64,000 nt of DNA from Eulemur rufifrons (GCF_041146395.1 NC_090990.1:46262001-46326000), one strand, 5' to 3'; positions 52,605-62,755 are shown, counted from the first letter of the stretch. Numbers and translations are program-made. Notes: a model not told the origin generated them from the sequence alone.

Positions 52605-52619
52605 TAAAAACACAAAAGC

Positions 52620-52815
52620 TCAGGGAGTCACATGGACCAGTGTTTGAAATCATTGTCCTCCACTTGGTATGTTACTGTACCTCTCTGAACTGTAGGTTTC
52701 TCATCTCTAAATTGGAGATCATAATCTCTATATTGAAAGAATTGTAAGTATTACACAAGGAGCTAATGAAATCATGTATTTGTAGTCATTCATATAGTGC
52801 CTAGAAACGTAATCC
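52620..52815 (+). repeat. MIR SINE, sense, diverged
   Basis: 'ctccacttggtatgttactgtacctctctgaactgtaggtttctcatctctaaattgg', then 'gaaagaattgtaagtattacacaaggag' and 'tcattcatatagtgcctag' keep MIR order. Confidence 0.65.
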
Positions 52816-52894
52816 ATTTTCATCCAGGCTTTGAAAATCCCCTACTGTCCATACTGCCTTCGCCTATAAACACTTTTCCCATCCCCAAGACCAG
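52815..52894 (+). repeat. L2 LINE, sense, left of the Alu
   Basis: 'tttcatccaggctttgaaaatcccctactgtccatactgccttcgcc' and 'cttttcccatccccaagaccagctc' look like L2 just upstream of the 3' block found on the other side of the Alu (53,261-53,512). Confidence 0.45.
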
Positions 52895-52910
52895 CTCAAG
52901 TACCACTTTT
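52895..52910. repeat. Target-site duplication, left copy
   Basis: CTCAAGTACCACTTTT, repeated exactly at 53,245-53,260. Confidence 0.95.
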
Positions 52911-53244
52911 TTTTTTTTTTTTTTTTGAGACAGAGTGTCACTTTGTTGCCCTGGCTAGAGTGAGTGCCGTGGCGTCAGCCTAGCTCACAGCAACCTCAAA
53001 CTCCTAGGCTTAAGCGATCCTACTGCCTCAGCCTCCCGAGTAGCTGGGACTACAGGCATGCGCCACCATGCCCGGCTAATTTTTTCTATATATATTTTAG
53101 TTGTCCATATAATTTCTTTCTATTTTTAGTAGAGACGGGGTCTCGCTCTTGCTCAGGCTGGTCTCGAACTCCTGACCTTGAGCGATCCACCCGCCTCGGC
53201 CTCCCAGAGTGCTAGGATTACAGGCGTGAGCCACCGCGCCCGGC
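52911..53244 (-). mobile_element. Strepsirrhine-type Alu, antisense, with perfect 16-bp TSD
   Basis: Full-length dimer in reverse orientation: poly-T, GAGACAGAGTGTCACTTTGT, CCGTGGCGTCAGCCTAGCTC, CGGCTAATTTTTTCTATATA with TATTTTAGTTGTCCATATAA, TAGTAGAGACGGGGTCTCGC and CCACCGCGCCCGGC. Same subfamily as 25,902-26,227: both share the inserted CTATATATATTTTAGTTG block and most of the right arm. The L2 on both sides shows it landed within an older repeat. The frame at 52,964-53,215 is an Alu by-product. Confidence 0.95.
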
Positions 53245-53260
53245 CTCAAGTACCACTTTT
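53245..53260. repeat. Target-site duplication, right copy
   Basis: CTCAAGTACCACTTTT, identical to 52,895-52,910. Confidence 0.95.
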
Positions 53261-53512
53261 GACATGAAATTTCCCCTGCTCCACCCAGCTTGCCATCATC
53301 TCACACTCCTTAAACTCCTGCAGCCTTTCCTGTCTGCACATCGACTCCACCAACTGTGTCTGGCTTTGTTAGTTAATGTACATGTTTCATTGCCCTCCTA
53401 GAGTGAAACCTCCAAAAGGAACTTATATATGTAACATATATTTCGCTATCTTCATTGTGCCTCACACAGTGGGTTTTATGCTCAAATATTGGTTGAATGA
53501 ATGAAAAGTAGT
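53261..53512 (+). repeat. L2 LINE 3' end, sense
   Basis: 'gacatgaaatttcccctgctccacccagc', 'catcatctcacactccttaaactcctgcag', 'cattgccctcctagagtgaaacctcc' and 'attgtgcctcacacagtggg', ending TATTGGTTGAATGAATGAAA. Confidence 0.7.
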
Positions 53513-53794
53513 CAAGTTGCATATAAATGCACACAAAAGACATTCGTCCCCTCCCTGACCCTGGTAGGTTCTTACTGCTTGGGAAGAGCCAAGGGTGAGA
53601 AATGTTTGATAGCTTACACGGTACTGCTTTATAAGGAATGGCAGAGATAAGAAAGTGCGATGGCCTTTCATCCAAAGAAAACTTGTACAAGATTATCTAA
53701 ATAAAGATTCGATATTAAAAGCTATGATTTTTCTTAGTTTGTGCTGTTCCAACCACTTCCCTGTTTACATTGTAATGATAGAGACATGTGGTTT

Positions 53795-54025
53795 CTGAAA
53801 ATGAATCCCCTCTCTGGCACTGGCTCTCTTTGTGGCTTTGATAAATCACTTAACCTTGTGGCCTCAGTTTGGCCATCTGTACCATGGGGATAATATTTTG
53901 CCACCTGTTTCTCTATGTGGTTAAGAGTAGGTAAAGAGGTTAAACTATTTTGAAATATCCTGCAGGTGGGGGAAGATATTAAATTTCAGTAAAGGCATTT
54001 GTACATCATTATACATTATTACAGT
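53795..54025 (+). repeat. MIR SINE, sense
   Basis: 'ggctctctttgtggctttgataaatcacttaaccttgtggcctcagtttggccatctgtaccatggggataatat' gives an excellent MIR core. The 3' part is diverged. Confidence 0.8.
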
Positions 54026-54215
54026 TACTGTGCACTTTAAACTGAGAGATTGGGCTTTCAAAGACTTTTTTGTACCACTACTTAAAATTGTAACCATAAT
54101 AAAGTATTTAATTATGACAATTTATCATATGCATGATAACTGGAGAAAAAAAAAAAAAAACTTTGTTCTCCCCTTTGCCTTTTCAGGAGTTGTAAGTTTG
54201 CCTGATAATCTAAAG

Positions 54216-54381
54216 CTGTGGTCTCCAACCGCTGGGCTGTGGACCGGTTCTGGTCCTTGGCCTGTTAGGAACCAGGCTGCACAGCAGGAGGCAAGCAGTG
54301 GGCGAGCAAAGCTTCATCTGTATTTACAGCTGCTCCCCATTGCTCACTCATCCCTGCTGCCAAAAAGGTTGGGGACCACTG
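54216..54381 (+). mobile_element. MER1-type hAT-Charlie MITE, internally deleted
   Basis: Termini CTGTGGTCTCCAACCGCTGG and AAAAAGGTTGGGGACCACTG are imperfect inverted repeats. Inside are GGACCGGTTCTGGTCCTTGG, CCTGTTAGGAACCAGGCTGC, ACAGCAGGAGGCAAGCAGTG and AGCTTCATCTGTATTTACAG. At about 166 bp it is shorter than the family members I recall, consistent with a central deletion. No clear 8-bp duplication. The family name is from memory. Confidence 0.8.
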
Positions 54382-54382
54382 A

Positions 54383-54398
54383 TAAAGGGTCTAACTCT
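54383..54398. repeat. Target-site duplication, left copy
   Basis: TAAAGGGTCTAACTCT, repeated exactly at 54,706-54,721 around the Alu. It begins two bases after the MER1-type element ends. Confidence 0.95.
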
Positions 54399-54705
54399 GT
54401 TTTGTTGTTTTGCTTTTGTTTTATTTTGTTTTGGTTTTGGACAGAGTTTTGCTCTGTCTTCTGGGCTAGAGTGCAGTGGCATGATCACAGCTCACTGCAA
54501 TCTCAAACTCCCAGGAGCCTCCCGAGTAGCTGGGACTACAGGCATGTACCATCACACCTAGGAAATTGTTTTTTATAGAGACAGGGTCTCACTGTATTAC
54601 CCAGGCTGGTTTCAAAGTCCTATTCAAACTCCTGGTCTTAAGTGATCCTTCTGCCTTGGCCTCCCAAAGGGTCAGGTTTGCAGGTGTGAGCCATAGCGCC
54701 TGGAC
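54399..54705 (-). mobile_element. Older Alu (AluJ-like), antisense, with perfect 16-bp TSD
   Basis: Degenerate T/G-rich tail (TTTTGTTGTTTTGCTTTTGT), GACAGAGTTTTGCTCTGTCT, GGGCTAGAGTGCAGTGGCAT, GATCACAGCTCACTGCAATC, a small deletion before AGCCTCCCGAGTAGCTGGGA, then AGAGACAGGGTCTCACTGTA and 'ctcccaaagggtcaggtttgcaggtgtgagccatagcgcctgg'. It lacks the strepsirrhine insertion and is more diverged, so it predates the other two Alus. It also shows an extra TCCTATTCAAACTCCTGG duplication-like stretch. The 182-codon frame at 54,030-54,578 crosses intron, MER1 and this Alu and is not a gene. Confidence 0.9.
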
Positions 54706-54721
54706 TAAAGGGTCTAACTCT
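54706..54721. repeat. Target-site duplication, right copy
   Basis: TAAAGGGTCTAACTCT, identical to 54,383-54,398. Confidence 0.95.
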
Positions 54722-55459
54722 TTTTGAGAATTATTTGGAGTAATCATCATTGATATTTTAAAGTTTCTTGAAAGTTTAAGTCTTCTGGAAACTTATCTTT
54801 CTGCTGAAAGTCTTTGCTATTTTCAAAAACAAGAAGATAATGAATAATACTTATTTAAATACTCTGCACTAAGTAAAATAACTCTGCTTTAGAGATTTAT
54901 AAAGAAGGAGGAGCCTGCACTATACACATTGGGAGGCAGACTGGAAAGAATTATGGTCTGGGAATCTTCTGGTCTAATGTGTTCCTTGTGTCAACAAAGA
55001 ATGTGTTTGGCTGAAAGGAACAGAAAATCTGACTGAACAGTGACTTAAGAAAATTAGGAGTCATATATTTCTCATATAAAAGCAAGTTTGTGATTCAAGG
55101 CTATTGTGATGCTACCACGGTGCCATCAAAGTTGGAGATTTCCTCTCCTAGCCATGCTTCAGTGGGTTGTTTTTATCTTTGTGCTGAGTCACTGTATGGG
55201 CACCACACTCCTGCCTTGCATCTGCGTGCCAAGCAGAAAGAAGGGAAAGGGTGAGGAGGAAAAGTACCGGCTACCACATTCGGCCACCGTTTATAGAGTC
55301 TTGCACAGTGTGGTCAGAACTATGTCACATGATCACCTCTAGCTGCAAGGGAGGCTGGAAACTCTAAAGTTTTGGCTGAGCATATTGCCACCCTATATAA
55401 AATTAGGGTTTCATAAGAGGGTAAATAGGAGAGAAATATGCTGGCCAGTAGTTAGCAAC

Positions 55460-55562
55460 ATATTCCACGTTATTTTTACAGATATGGAATAAATGCTGGC
55501 CAGAACCAGAACTAGAAATCAAGTCTCCAGTTCAGTGCCTTTTCCACCATACCAGTAGTTTC
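55460..55562 (-). repeat. Probable MIR fragment, antisense
   Basis: 'ttatttttacagatatggaataaatgc', 'aaccagaactagaaatcaagtctccagttcagtgccttttccaccataccag' resembles the antisense MIR 5' half. Confidence 0.5.
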
Positions 55563-55904
55563 TACCTTTTTCTTCCCCATGGGGAGAAAAAAAAAAAAAA
55601 CTGCATTTATTTAAACAATTAGTTTGTTTTCACATTTTTTATTAGTCAAAGACATAACATAGCCGTTTAGATCTTTTGATTGTCATGACCTAACCTGTGT
55701 TATCACACTGAGTTTTTTTAATAGCACCCATAAACAAATCACTTAGCCTTTTTTTATTAGCCCGTGAATCCTTGCTACTGGTAAATGCAGGGTTTCTGTT
55801 AGGAGTTAAGTCACTTCGAAAACACTTTTCAAGGTGAGTTTGGCTTTTTTCAATATTGAAATTAGCTTGCAGATTCTCATTACCATCTGGGGACCCATTA
55901 ACTT

Positions 55905-56110
55905 TTTCCACAAATATTTATCAAGCACTTATACAAGGTGCTCTACTAGCTTGTTGAATAGAGTGAACAAGAGAAGCATGCATTCTGTCCTCAGAGTGCT
56001 TAACCTCCTGGTGCATGAGAAAACCAGCAGTTGTGTTACTTTGCTAGGACAAGCACAGGGTGCTGCGGGAGACAAGGGGAAGAGCGTCCTGATGGAGAAC
56101 TGCATGGTGT
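55905..56110 (-). repeat. L2 LINE 3' end, antisense
   Basis: CACAAATATTTATCAAGCAC, 'ttatacaaggtgctctactagc', 'gagtgaacaagagaagcatgcattctgtcctcagagtgcttaacctcctgg' and 'gacaagcacagggtgctgcgg' follow antisense L2. The frame at 55,834-56,196 is a by-product. Confidence 0.65.
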
Positions 56111-56699
56111 TTGGCACTGCACCCCATTCTCAAACAGTTTGCCTTCTCAGTGTAAGCATGCAAAACACAGCAACAGCAAACACGTCATGCGATTAGATAA
56201 CTAAGTAGCGAGGAATTGACATACAAAATGCGAACACGAGGTTAACCCCCACTTCTTTATAAGTCAAGGAAAAAGAAAACCCATAGGGAGTTTAGGAATA
56301 AAATTGCCCTGATTCTGAAAATATGCATAAGATACACAAAAACAATAGCCATATAAACCAAAGATTTATTATGCAGCTTTCAAAGAATCATTGCAGTTTC
56401 TGTTTGGAGAGGCAGTCAGAAGTTTATATGCTCTATAAACCTCTCTAAGTCCATGATCCTCCTGGCCCAACAGGGATCCCACTCTTAGTGATGAAACATC
56501 TGAGGGTCTGAAGTCAACAATATCTCCCAGTTCAGCCAAGAAAAATATACTGCAGAGAAATATGAGAATTAAGATCACCTTTTGGGAAGTTGGGGTCACC
56601 AGGAAAGGTTGGAGGAGTGTGGATTCATAATGTGCGTAGACAATAATAGATGAGCAGGGAAAAAGAGGCAAAGTACGAAGGCTGCAGTTACCCCTACAT

Positions 56700-56822
56700 G
56701 TAGGGCAGGGCCCGTTAGGGCAGGGATCACGTCTTTACTACTCATCTCTGAATCCCTCAGCCTCGTGCCTGGCATAAGGAAAGCACTCAATAAATATTTG
56801 TTGAAGAAATGAATGAATGCAT
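56700..56822 (+). repeat. L2 3' tail, sense
   Basis: 'agggcagggatcacgtctttactactcatctctgaatccctcagcc', CGTGCCTGGCATAAGGAAAG and CAATAAATATTTGTTGAAGA with 'aatgaatgaatgc'. Confidence 0.85.
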
Positions 56823-57199
56823 GGATTTGATTGAAGGCAAACAAAGTTTGGGAATAATAGGGAGTTTTTTTTTCTGTTTCCCTTGTGTAATAATAATATA
56901 ATATTCAAGTGCATATATCTGGCAGCATGTAGGAAGGCATATAGCATGTTTAAGTGCTCAAGATATATTTGTTTGGTTTTAATTAAGAGCTTCTACCTTG
57001 ATAGGCATTAAGAGAAATGAGCTCAAAATTATAGAATATTATCTGTGGCATTAAAATATTTCTGTCCCAACTAAGGGTCCTCCAGAAGGAATATCCATCC
57101 CTGATGCTTCACTCTTAGCATATCCACAGCACCCCCCGCCCCCTGGCATAGGCCCTCAAGTGCTAGGTTTGTTCAGCTTTCTCCTAGCATATCCGCAAA

Positions 57200-58170
57200 C
57201 TTCTCTGCCTCTTAGGAAAGCTTTTAACTTAGTTGCAGAACATGCTGGTGCTCAACTGAATCTAATTTGTCTCTCCTGGTTTAGTGCAATTGAATCATCT
57301 CAGGAAAATGAGAAGCAATTAAGTACCTGTTGCTAACAAGGAGCTGAAATAATCTGCCAGCAGACGCAAGGTGTTTATTTATTATTGGAGTGTGTCATTT
57401 GAGCAAACATTACGTTGTCATTCTCCAGGAAGAATTGCCACAATTGATTTTCAAACGCAGGCATCACAGACCTAACAAGTACCACCTTTGAGGAGCATGG
57501 AACAGAGAAGAAACAGGAGGGCTTGTGAGTGTCGGTCAAGGTTAGCTCAAGTGCCAGTGCCCAGCCTAATGGGAAACGTCGAAGGGATTTGAAGTAGCTA
57601 GACAGTAAAGAGGAAAAACAGCTTTTTAGCAAAGGCTCTTTAAGTCCCAGTTCAGGAAATTATTAAATTCATTAGCCAGATACTTACAACCAGCTATTAC
57701 TGCCCAGCCAAAGGAAAACAGAGAGCCAGCAAATGTTTTAAAACTACAACTAAACAAAAGTCAGGAAGCGTGTAATTAAAACTGTACCTTTATTGTATTG
57801 TAAAGGGTTTCACTGTGACATGGAAAATATTTAAAGGAGAAGGCTGTTTAGCTAATTTGTCTGCAAGTGAACTGCCTAGTGGAGAACTATCCTAAATTAA
57901 CTGTAAGGCCACCCACCGAGCCAACCTCATAAAGGGCCATGGCTGCTCAGCTTGGTTTTGTGTAATGTTCAATAATTACTAGATAAATGCATAACTAAAA
58001 GCTCTATTACACTAATAATTTGTACTGTGATAGATGTGTGGGACACCCTGCTGGGTTAATTTGTCATCCCTGCAGCAAACTTCTAAAGAGAGCTCTTCCG
58101 TAGTGGAATCATGTTAATATGTTGTCCCAGGGAGGACAGGTTAGAGCAGTGAGACCACTTGGCTCCTTAA
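57200..58170. promoter_or_regulatory. Candidate conserved non-coding enhancer block
   Basis: About 1 kb with no recognisable repeat, AT-rich and dense in homeodomain-type cores. TAATTA occurs at 57,773-57,778 and 57,973-57,978, with further CTAATAATTTG and GGTTAATTTGTC near 58,010 and 58,050. Introns of NFI genes are known to be rich in deeply conserved enhancers. No chromatin or alignment evidence is available here, so this is inference. Confidence 0.3.
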
Positions 58171-58353
58171 TCTCTTAAAGAGGCAAAAAGGCCCCCAGGG
58201 TGAGTGCTGGAGAGAATAGAGTGATTAACCAAGTGGACCTAGATTTCAACTCATCTTGACAAAGAGAGCTGCTTTCCCTTGGAATTCGTTGCCCGTTTCT
58301 CGCAATCTCTCTTTCACTCACACACAGGCCCACGTGCCCCCCTGATGCGTGTG

Positions 58354-58379
58354 CACACACACACACACACACACACACA
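58354..58379. repeat. (CA)n microsatellite
   Basis: About 13 CA units ending CACATCATAG. The frames over it encode repeated Cys/Val and are artefacts. Confidence 0.95.
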
Positions 58380-58646
58380 TCATAGACCAACATGTGCATC
58401 CACAGTGAACACGCTGGTTCTGAGCAAGGTTTCTTAGAAATCCCTTCATTGATAGGACTTCGGGTATCATCCAGTTGGACTGTAACTCGCAGAATCAGAT
58501 AAGTTGCTAGTAGTTCTTTCCTTCTGGTTTAGCTTAATCTAATGTTGATTCCATGTTTAGACTCATTATTTTCGTTTTATCAGCGTAGAATAAAAAATTC
58601 AAGATTGAACTTGTATCTCCTCTTTATGTGGAATGGTTTCTTCTAT

Positions 58647-58678
<32 letters not shown>

Positions 58679-58682
58679 CACA
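58647..58682. repeat. (CA)n microsatellite
   Basis: About 18 CA units with one CG interruption near the 3' end, only 270 bp from the previous CA run. Confidence 0.95.
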
Positions 58683-59075
58683 ATTACTGTTTTAAATATG
58701 AAGCTCACATTTAAGCTTCAGTGCAAGGTTTTCAACCTTCCTATTGACAGAATCATAAATCATGTTAAAGTTAAGTGAATTACTGTAGCATGGAACTGTA
58801 GCTTTAACAATGTTTATGTAGTATCAGCTTATCATCCATGTAGGAAAAGTGGGGCGAGTGCTGATACTCAAAATGGGAATGTGCGGTCCTATTAATGTGG
58901 TTGCAATATCACTGAGAGTCACCCCTTCCAGGCTGCATCCTTTGTGTTGTTGAAACGAGCACATTTAATCACCCATGTGTATGAAATCTTTTTTAAACTT
59001 TATATTTTTGCAGTAAATTTACATTTGCCATTTCTTCCTATAAAATGGTGGCTGCTTTTTTCCCCAAACAATTCC

Positions 59076-59204
59076 TTTTTTTTTTTTTGAAGACAGAGTC
59101 TTGCTATGTTGCCCAGGGTGGTCTCAAACTCCTGGCCTCAAGCAATCCTCCTGCCTCAGCTTCCTGAGTAGCTGGGACTACAGGCACAAGCCACCACACC
59201 CAGC
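59076..59204 (-). mobile_element. Free left Alu monomer (FLAM-like), antisense
   Basis: Poly-T, then GAAGACAGAGTCTTGCTATG, TTGCCCAGGGTGGTCTCAAA, 'ctcctggcctcaagcaatcctcctgcctcagc', TTCCTGAGTAGCTGGGACTA and 'caggcacaagccaccacacccagc'. One arm only, about 130 bp. Flanked by an imperfect duplication ACAATTCCTTTT / ACAATTTCCTTTT (from 59,068 and 59,205). Monomeric form implies an ancient primate insertion. Confidence 0.85.
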
Positions 59205-59339
59205 ACAATTTCCTTTTCTTACATTAAACACACGTGAAGATCATCAAAGTTGCCGGGTTCTATTATAATATAAGGAGCCTATGCATGAAAATTTCTGAAA
59301 GAAAATAAACCATTTGCCCTCTGGAAAATAAATGGGAGC

Positions 59340-59565
59340 AGCAGAGTTCAGTGAAAGAGTGTGGGCTTTGAGTCAGCCAGGATAGAATTCAAATCCCAAC
59401 CAGCCGCAGAGATCTGTGTCAGCTTGTGCAAGTCACTCGTCCTCTGCTGGTCTTGGTTTTTCCATCTGTCCCAAACTGGAAAGTGTTAATGGAAGAGGAA
59501 GTGAGATGATATATATAAAGGGCTTGGTATGCAGTAAGTATCCAATAAATGTCCATCATCTCTCA
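59340..59565 (+). repeat. MIR SINE, sense
   Basis: 'agagtgtgggctttgagtcagccaggatagaattcaaatcccaacc', 'cttgtgcaagtcactcgtcctctgctgg', 'gaagtgagatgatatatataaagggcttgg' and 'gcagtaagtatccaataaatgtcc' form a near-complete MIR. Confidence 0.85.
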
Positions 59566-59964
59566 GACTCCCCTGTCCCTACATTGTTATTTGCTTTCCT
59601 TGTATGTGGTTCTCTTGCGATGAGTCTCACTTCTTTCTTTCCTCACTCTGCATCCCCAGTTCTCTCCTTCTACCTGCTCGTGTTGGTGTAGAGGGAAGAA
59701 TGTGTTTCTCCTCTCGGGGAGGAGCCACGCATGCCTAGAAGAGATGTGGTCTCAGGAAAGGGAGCAAACCCACTTACCCCATCCCAGCTCTCTTGTTGCA
59801 AGAACAGGGGAACCTCCCCAGTGAAGCGAGTGGTCCCTCTCCCGTGACGGGGAGCCCTTTGGCCACGGTGGAGGCATCACTCTGACCTGCCTTCGTTCAG
59901 GCATGGCTCTCGCTAAAGGGACAAGCCCCTTTGTTGTTTACAAGAGTCTGTTATTTGTAAGAGT

Positions 59965-60180
59965 CAATTCAGCAGATAATCTTGGGCACTTGTCATCTGC
60001 CACGCACTATGCTAGGCCCTAATGAACAAGCTAGACAAGCCGGTCCTGCCCTTCCAATCTAGCAGAACAGACAGGCTTTAAACAAATGATTACTCCAGAT
60101 TAATGAGAGGGGACTTAAAGAAGACTGAGGGATACTATAGCACAAGTATTTGAAGTATTTGTGGAGATTTGAATTTACTT
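59965..60180 (-). repeat. L2 LINE 3' end, antisense
   Basis: 'ggcacttgtcatctgccacgcactatgctaggccctaatgaacaagc', 'ccggtcctgcccttccaatctagcagaacagacagg' and 'aaacaaatgattactcc' follow antisense L2. Confidence 0.65.
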
Positions 60181-61261
60181 AGGCCAGGTTGTGTGGATCC
60201 TTCTGTTGGCACGCAATATGAATTTTAAAAACCTTGGTATCCCTGAGGGATATCTCTAGATCTTCCTGAATCCCCAAATTCCTGAGTGTCATAATAAGAG
60301 TCGTCAAATTGTTGCAAACTGGGTAATGAACAGGAGATAGATTAACACGGACTCTTTCAAGCAAAAGATTCTCATAAGTGAAAAAAATCCAACCAAATTG
60401 TTTGACCACCCCTCCACTCCCCCAAAAGAAAATAATGGGTGAGTTTATATGACTGAAGAATCTAGCAATGTATGGCTTCAGGTAGAGATGGATCCAGCTG
60501 TTCAGGTACGACCTTCAGAAATACCTTCCCCCACCTCTCCTTCCCTTTCTCTGTCTATCTCTTTCTCAGTTCTGCTGTCCTCTTTGTGAGCCTCATTCTT
60601 AGGCTAAATCTCAGATTGTGGCACAGATGGTACGAGCAGCTCCAGGCTTAATTCCCACCAATTTAATAATCCCAAGGGGGGAAATAAGGCAGCTTTTTTA
60701 CAATAGTTCTAGCAAAGGGCCTACTCCTGGATGCTTATGACTGTGATTGCCCTGGTTTGGGTCATTTGCTCACTTTTAAAACAATCTTCATGTTTAAAAG
60801 ATAATAGGGTTCCTCCCTGGTGCAGGCTGGGTTGCATGCCCACCCATGGAGCCAGAGGGCAGGGTGAAACCCACCCTAACCACGCACACTGAGGCTGACG
60901 GAAAGAGAGTTCCCCAAAGAAACATTAGAGCTCTGTTTCCAGACGAAAAGGTGAAAGACTGCTGGGCAGGCAAAAATAATAGCCATCCGCTGCAGGAGAC
61001 TGCAGCAGAGCCGTCCTGAGCACTGGGCAGCGGGCTCAGCTAACTCACTAGCTGTGACTGGTTCCTGCCATTAGTGCTTGCAGAGCACAAGTAAAACCCA
61101 GGCCTCAGAAAATCACTATTAGCTCGTGCCACGGACCTCCAGGGTAACTTGAAAACAGTTTGACTCTTGATTCTCAATTATCTGGTGTTGCATCATTGCA
61201 TTGCGTGATCCTGATTACTTTCCATATATCTTAATTTATTCTAAAAACAATCCTGAGAACA

Positions 61262-61330
61262 TAAATAACCCAGAGTCTAGCATACTCTTTGGCACATAGT
61301 GGATTCTCAAAACCCTTGTTGAATTAATGA
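61262..61330 (+). repeat. L2 3' tail, sense
   Basis: 'cccagagtctagcatactctttggcacatagtggattctcaaaacccttgttgaattaatgag'. Confidence 0.65.
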
Positions 61331-61635
61331 GCCTACTATATACTAGGCACCTATGTACATTAATTCTAATCCTCAGAAAAACCTTTTGAATTGATGCTTT
61401 TATACCCAATTTACAGATAAGGAAATATAGGTTCAGAAATGTTAAATAACTTTGCCAAAATTAACATAGGGAGTGAATGATTTTAAACCCAGAATAGTTG
61501 AGCTCTAAAAACCATATGAAAAGTATGATTTCCATTTTCCAGGAGAGGAAACTAAGGAACAGAGCTGGATGATACCCACATTAGGAGTAAAACTTGGTCC
61601 CCTGACTTCAAACACCAGACTGATTCTTCTCATGC
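61325..61635 (-). repeat. MIR SINE(s), antisense
   Basis: 'cctactatatactaggcacctatgtacattaattctaatcctcag', 'cccaatttacagataaggaaatataggttcagaaatgttaaataactttgcc' is a clear antisense MIR. A second MIR-like core, 'tttccattttccaggagaggaaactaaggaacagagctgg' and 'aacttggtcccctgacttcaaacaccagactgattcttc', follows at 61,530-61,630. Confidence 0.75.
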
Positions 61636-61883
61636 TGCTGCTTCTCCTTGTGTGAAATCTACCAGTAGTAGATTTCAGCCCTTGAAGATACTTTGAATTC
61701 AGGAGGATACTTTCAAAGCAGCCTATGCTTTAGTAATCATGTTGCTCAGAAATAGGGGCTAAAACATTGATATAAACCTGACAATTTGGTGAAGGGAAAT
61801 GCTGCAAAACAGCCCATGGCTGTATGTTTATTGTGAGATTTTGGTTGTTTATTTTCTTGTTTTTTGCCCTTTTTTTAATGCAG

Positions 61884-62208
61884 GGAAAGACTTGCAAACA
61901 GCATGGGTCTCAGCAGTTGATCATTCTCCAAGAGGCTATATAATAGCAGCTGCATGGATTTTATTTTTGAAGTTCTTTTGCAGGACTGCAGTTTGTAATT
62001 CCATTTCACTTCCAACAGATCATTAGAGGATTCCCTTTCCATTTCTGTTAACCTCTGTAATCATCTAATCTATGGTGGTTGGTTTTTATTCTCAAATAAT
62101 TGTTTTGATTTTTCTTTCTTCATCTCATCTCATGGTATCACTTGCATGTTATGTAAAAGTTTACATTCCCTTCATGGAACTGGATTCTTGTCAACTTTGC
62201 CCATTAAA
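61884..62208 (+). other. Candidate alternative terminal exon of NFIA (speculative)
   Basis: A strong acceptor-like site lies at 61,854-61,883: a pyrimidine-rich run with CCCTTTTTTTAATGCAG. Spliced to the 129-nt exon, its first two bases complete a Gly codon and the frame stays open for 46 more codons (starting KDLQTAWVSAVDHSPRG) to TAG at 62,024-62,026. An ATTAAA poly(A) hexamer lies at 62,203-62,208, and a GT-rich stretch follows at about 62,241-62,256. I do not recognise the peptide from any known NFIA isoform. Chance co-occurrence is quite possible. Confidence 0.15.
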
Positions 62209-62639
62209 TCATCACTCGTCATGTTTCCAATAATCACAGCTGTTATGTGGTGTTTGAACGCATTTCACATTGGCCATGATGGCAGCTTAGGCAATTAGTG
62301 CATGAGCACGGTCAATTTTAAGAGGCCCTGTCAGGACAAAGTTTGGGCTCTGTCTCAGAGAGCCTGAACTACTAAATAGCATACTCAGGGTTTTTAAAAC
62401 TCTATATATTACAGTCTTCCCAAAGCCAAGGTATCTTAAAGACTGAGTCTAGATACCCCCTATAACTTAACGTCTCATAAACATTTTAAAAAATAATTTC
62501 TTTTAAAAGGCACATGCTCCCTGGTTTAAAATTTTTAGATTCTAATTTTATTATCATGGATTAATTGTACTGAGTTATTTGTAAATGTAATTCCAGAGAC
62601 TGACTTTCATATGTCCACTGGAATTTAAAGCTAGATGAG

Positions 62640-62755
62640 CTTCAGAGATTATTTGGCTCAAATTCCTTATTTTGAGATGAGAGACCTAAGGGAGAGAGAA
62701 GTTGCCCATAATTATAATCTGCCAGTTAGTGCCAGATCTCTGATAAGCAAATTCC
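62640..62755 (-). repeat. MIR SINE fragment, antisense
   Basis: 'aaattccttattttgagatgagagacctaagggagagagaagttgcccataattataatctgccagttagtgccagatctctg' is the antisense MIR core. Confidence 0.65.

Noticed and set aside
54030..54578. Longest open frame in the window, 182 codons on the + strand
   Set aside because: It runs through unique intron, a MER1-type MITE and an antisense Alu. Its protein is translated repeat sequence with no family resemblance, and no splice sites frame it.
55834..56196. 120-codon + frame
   Set aside because: Overlaps an antisense L2 3' end and has no splice-site support.
58175..58399. Cys/Val-rich frame across the CA microsatellite
   Set aside because: Direct translation of a dinucleotide repeat.
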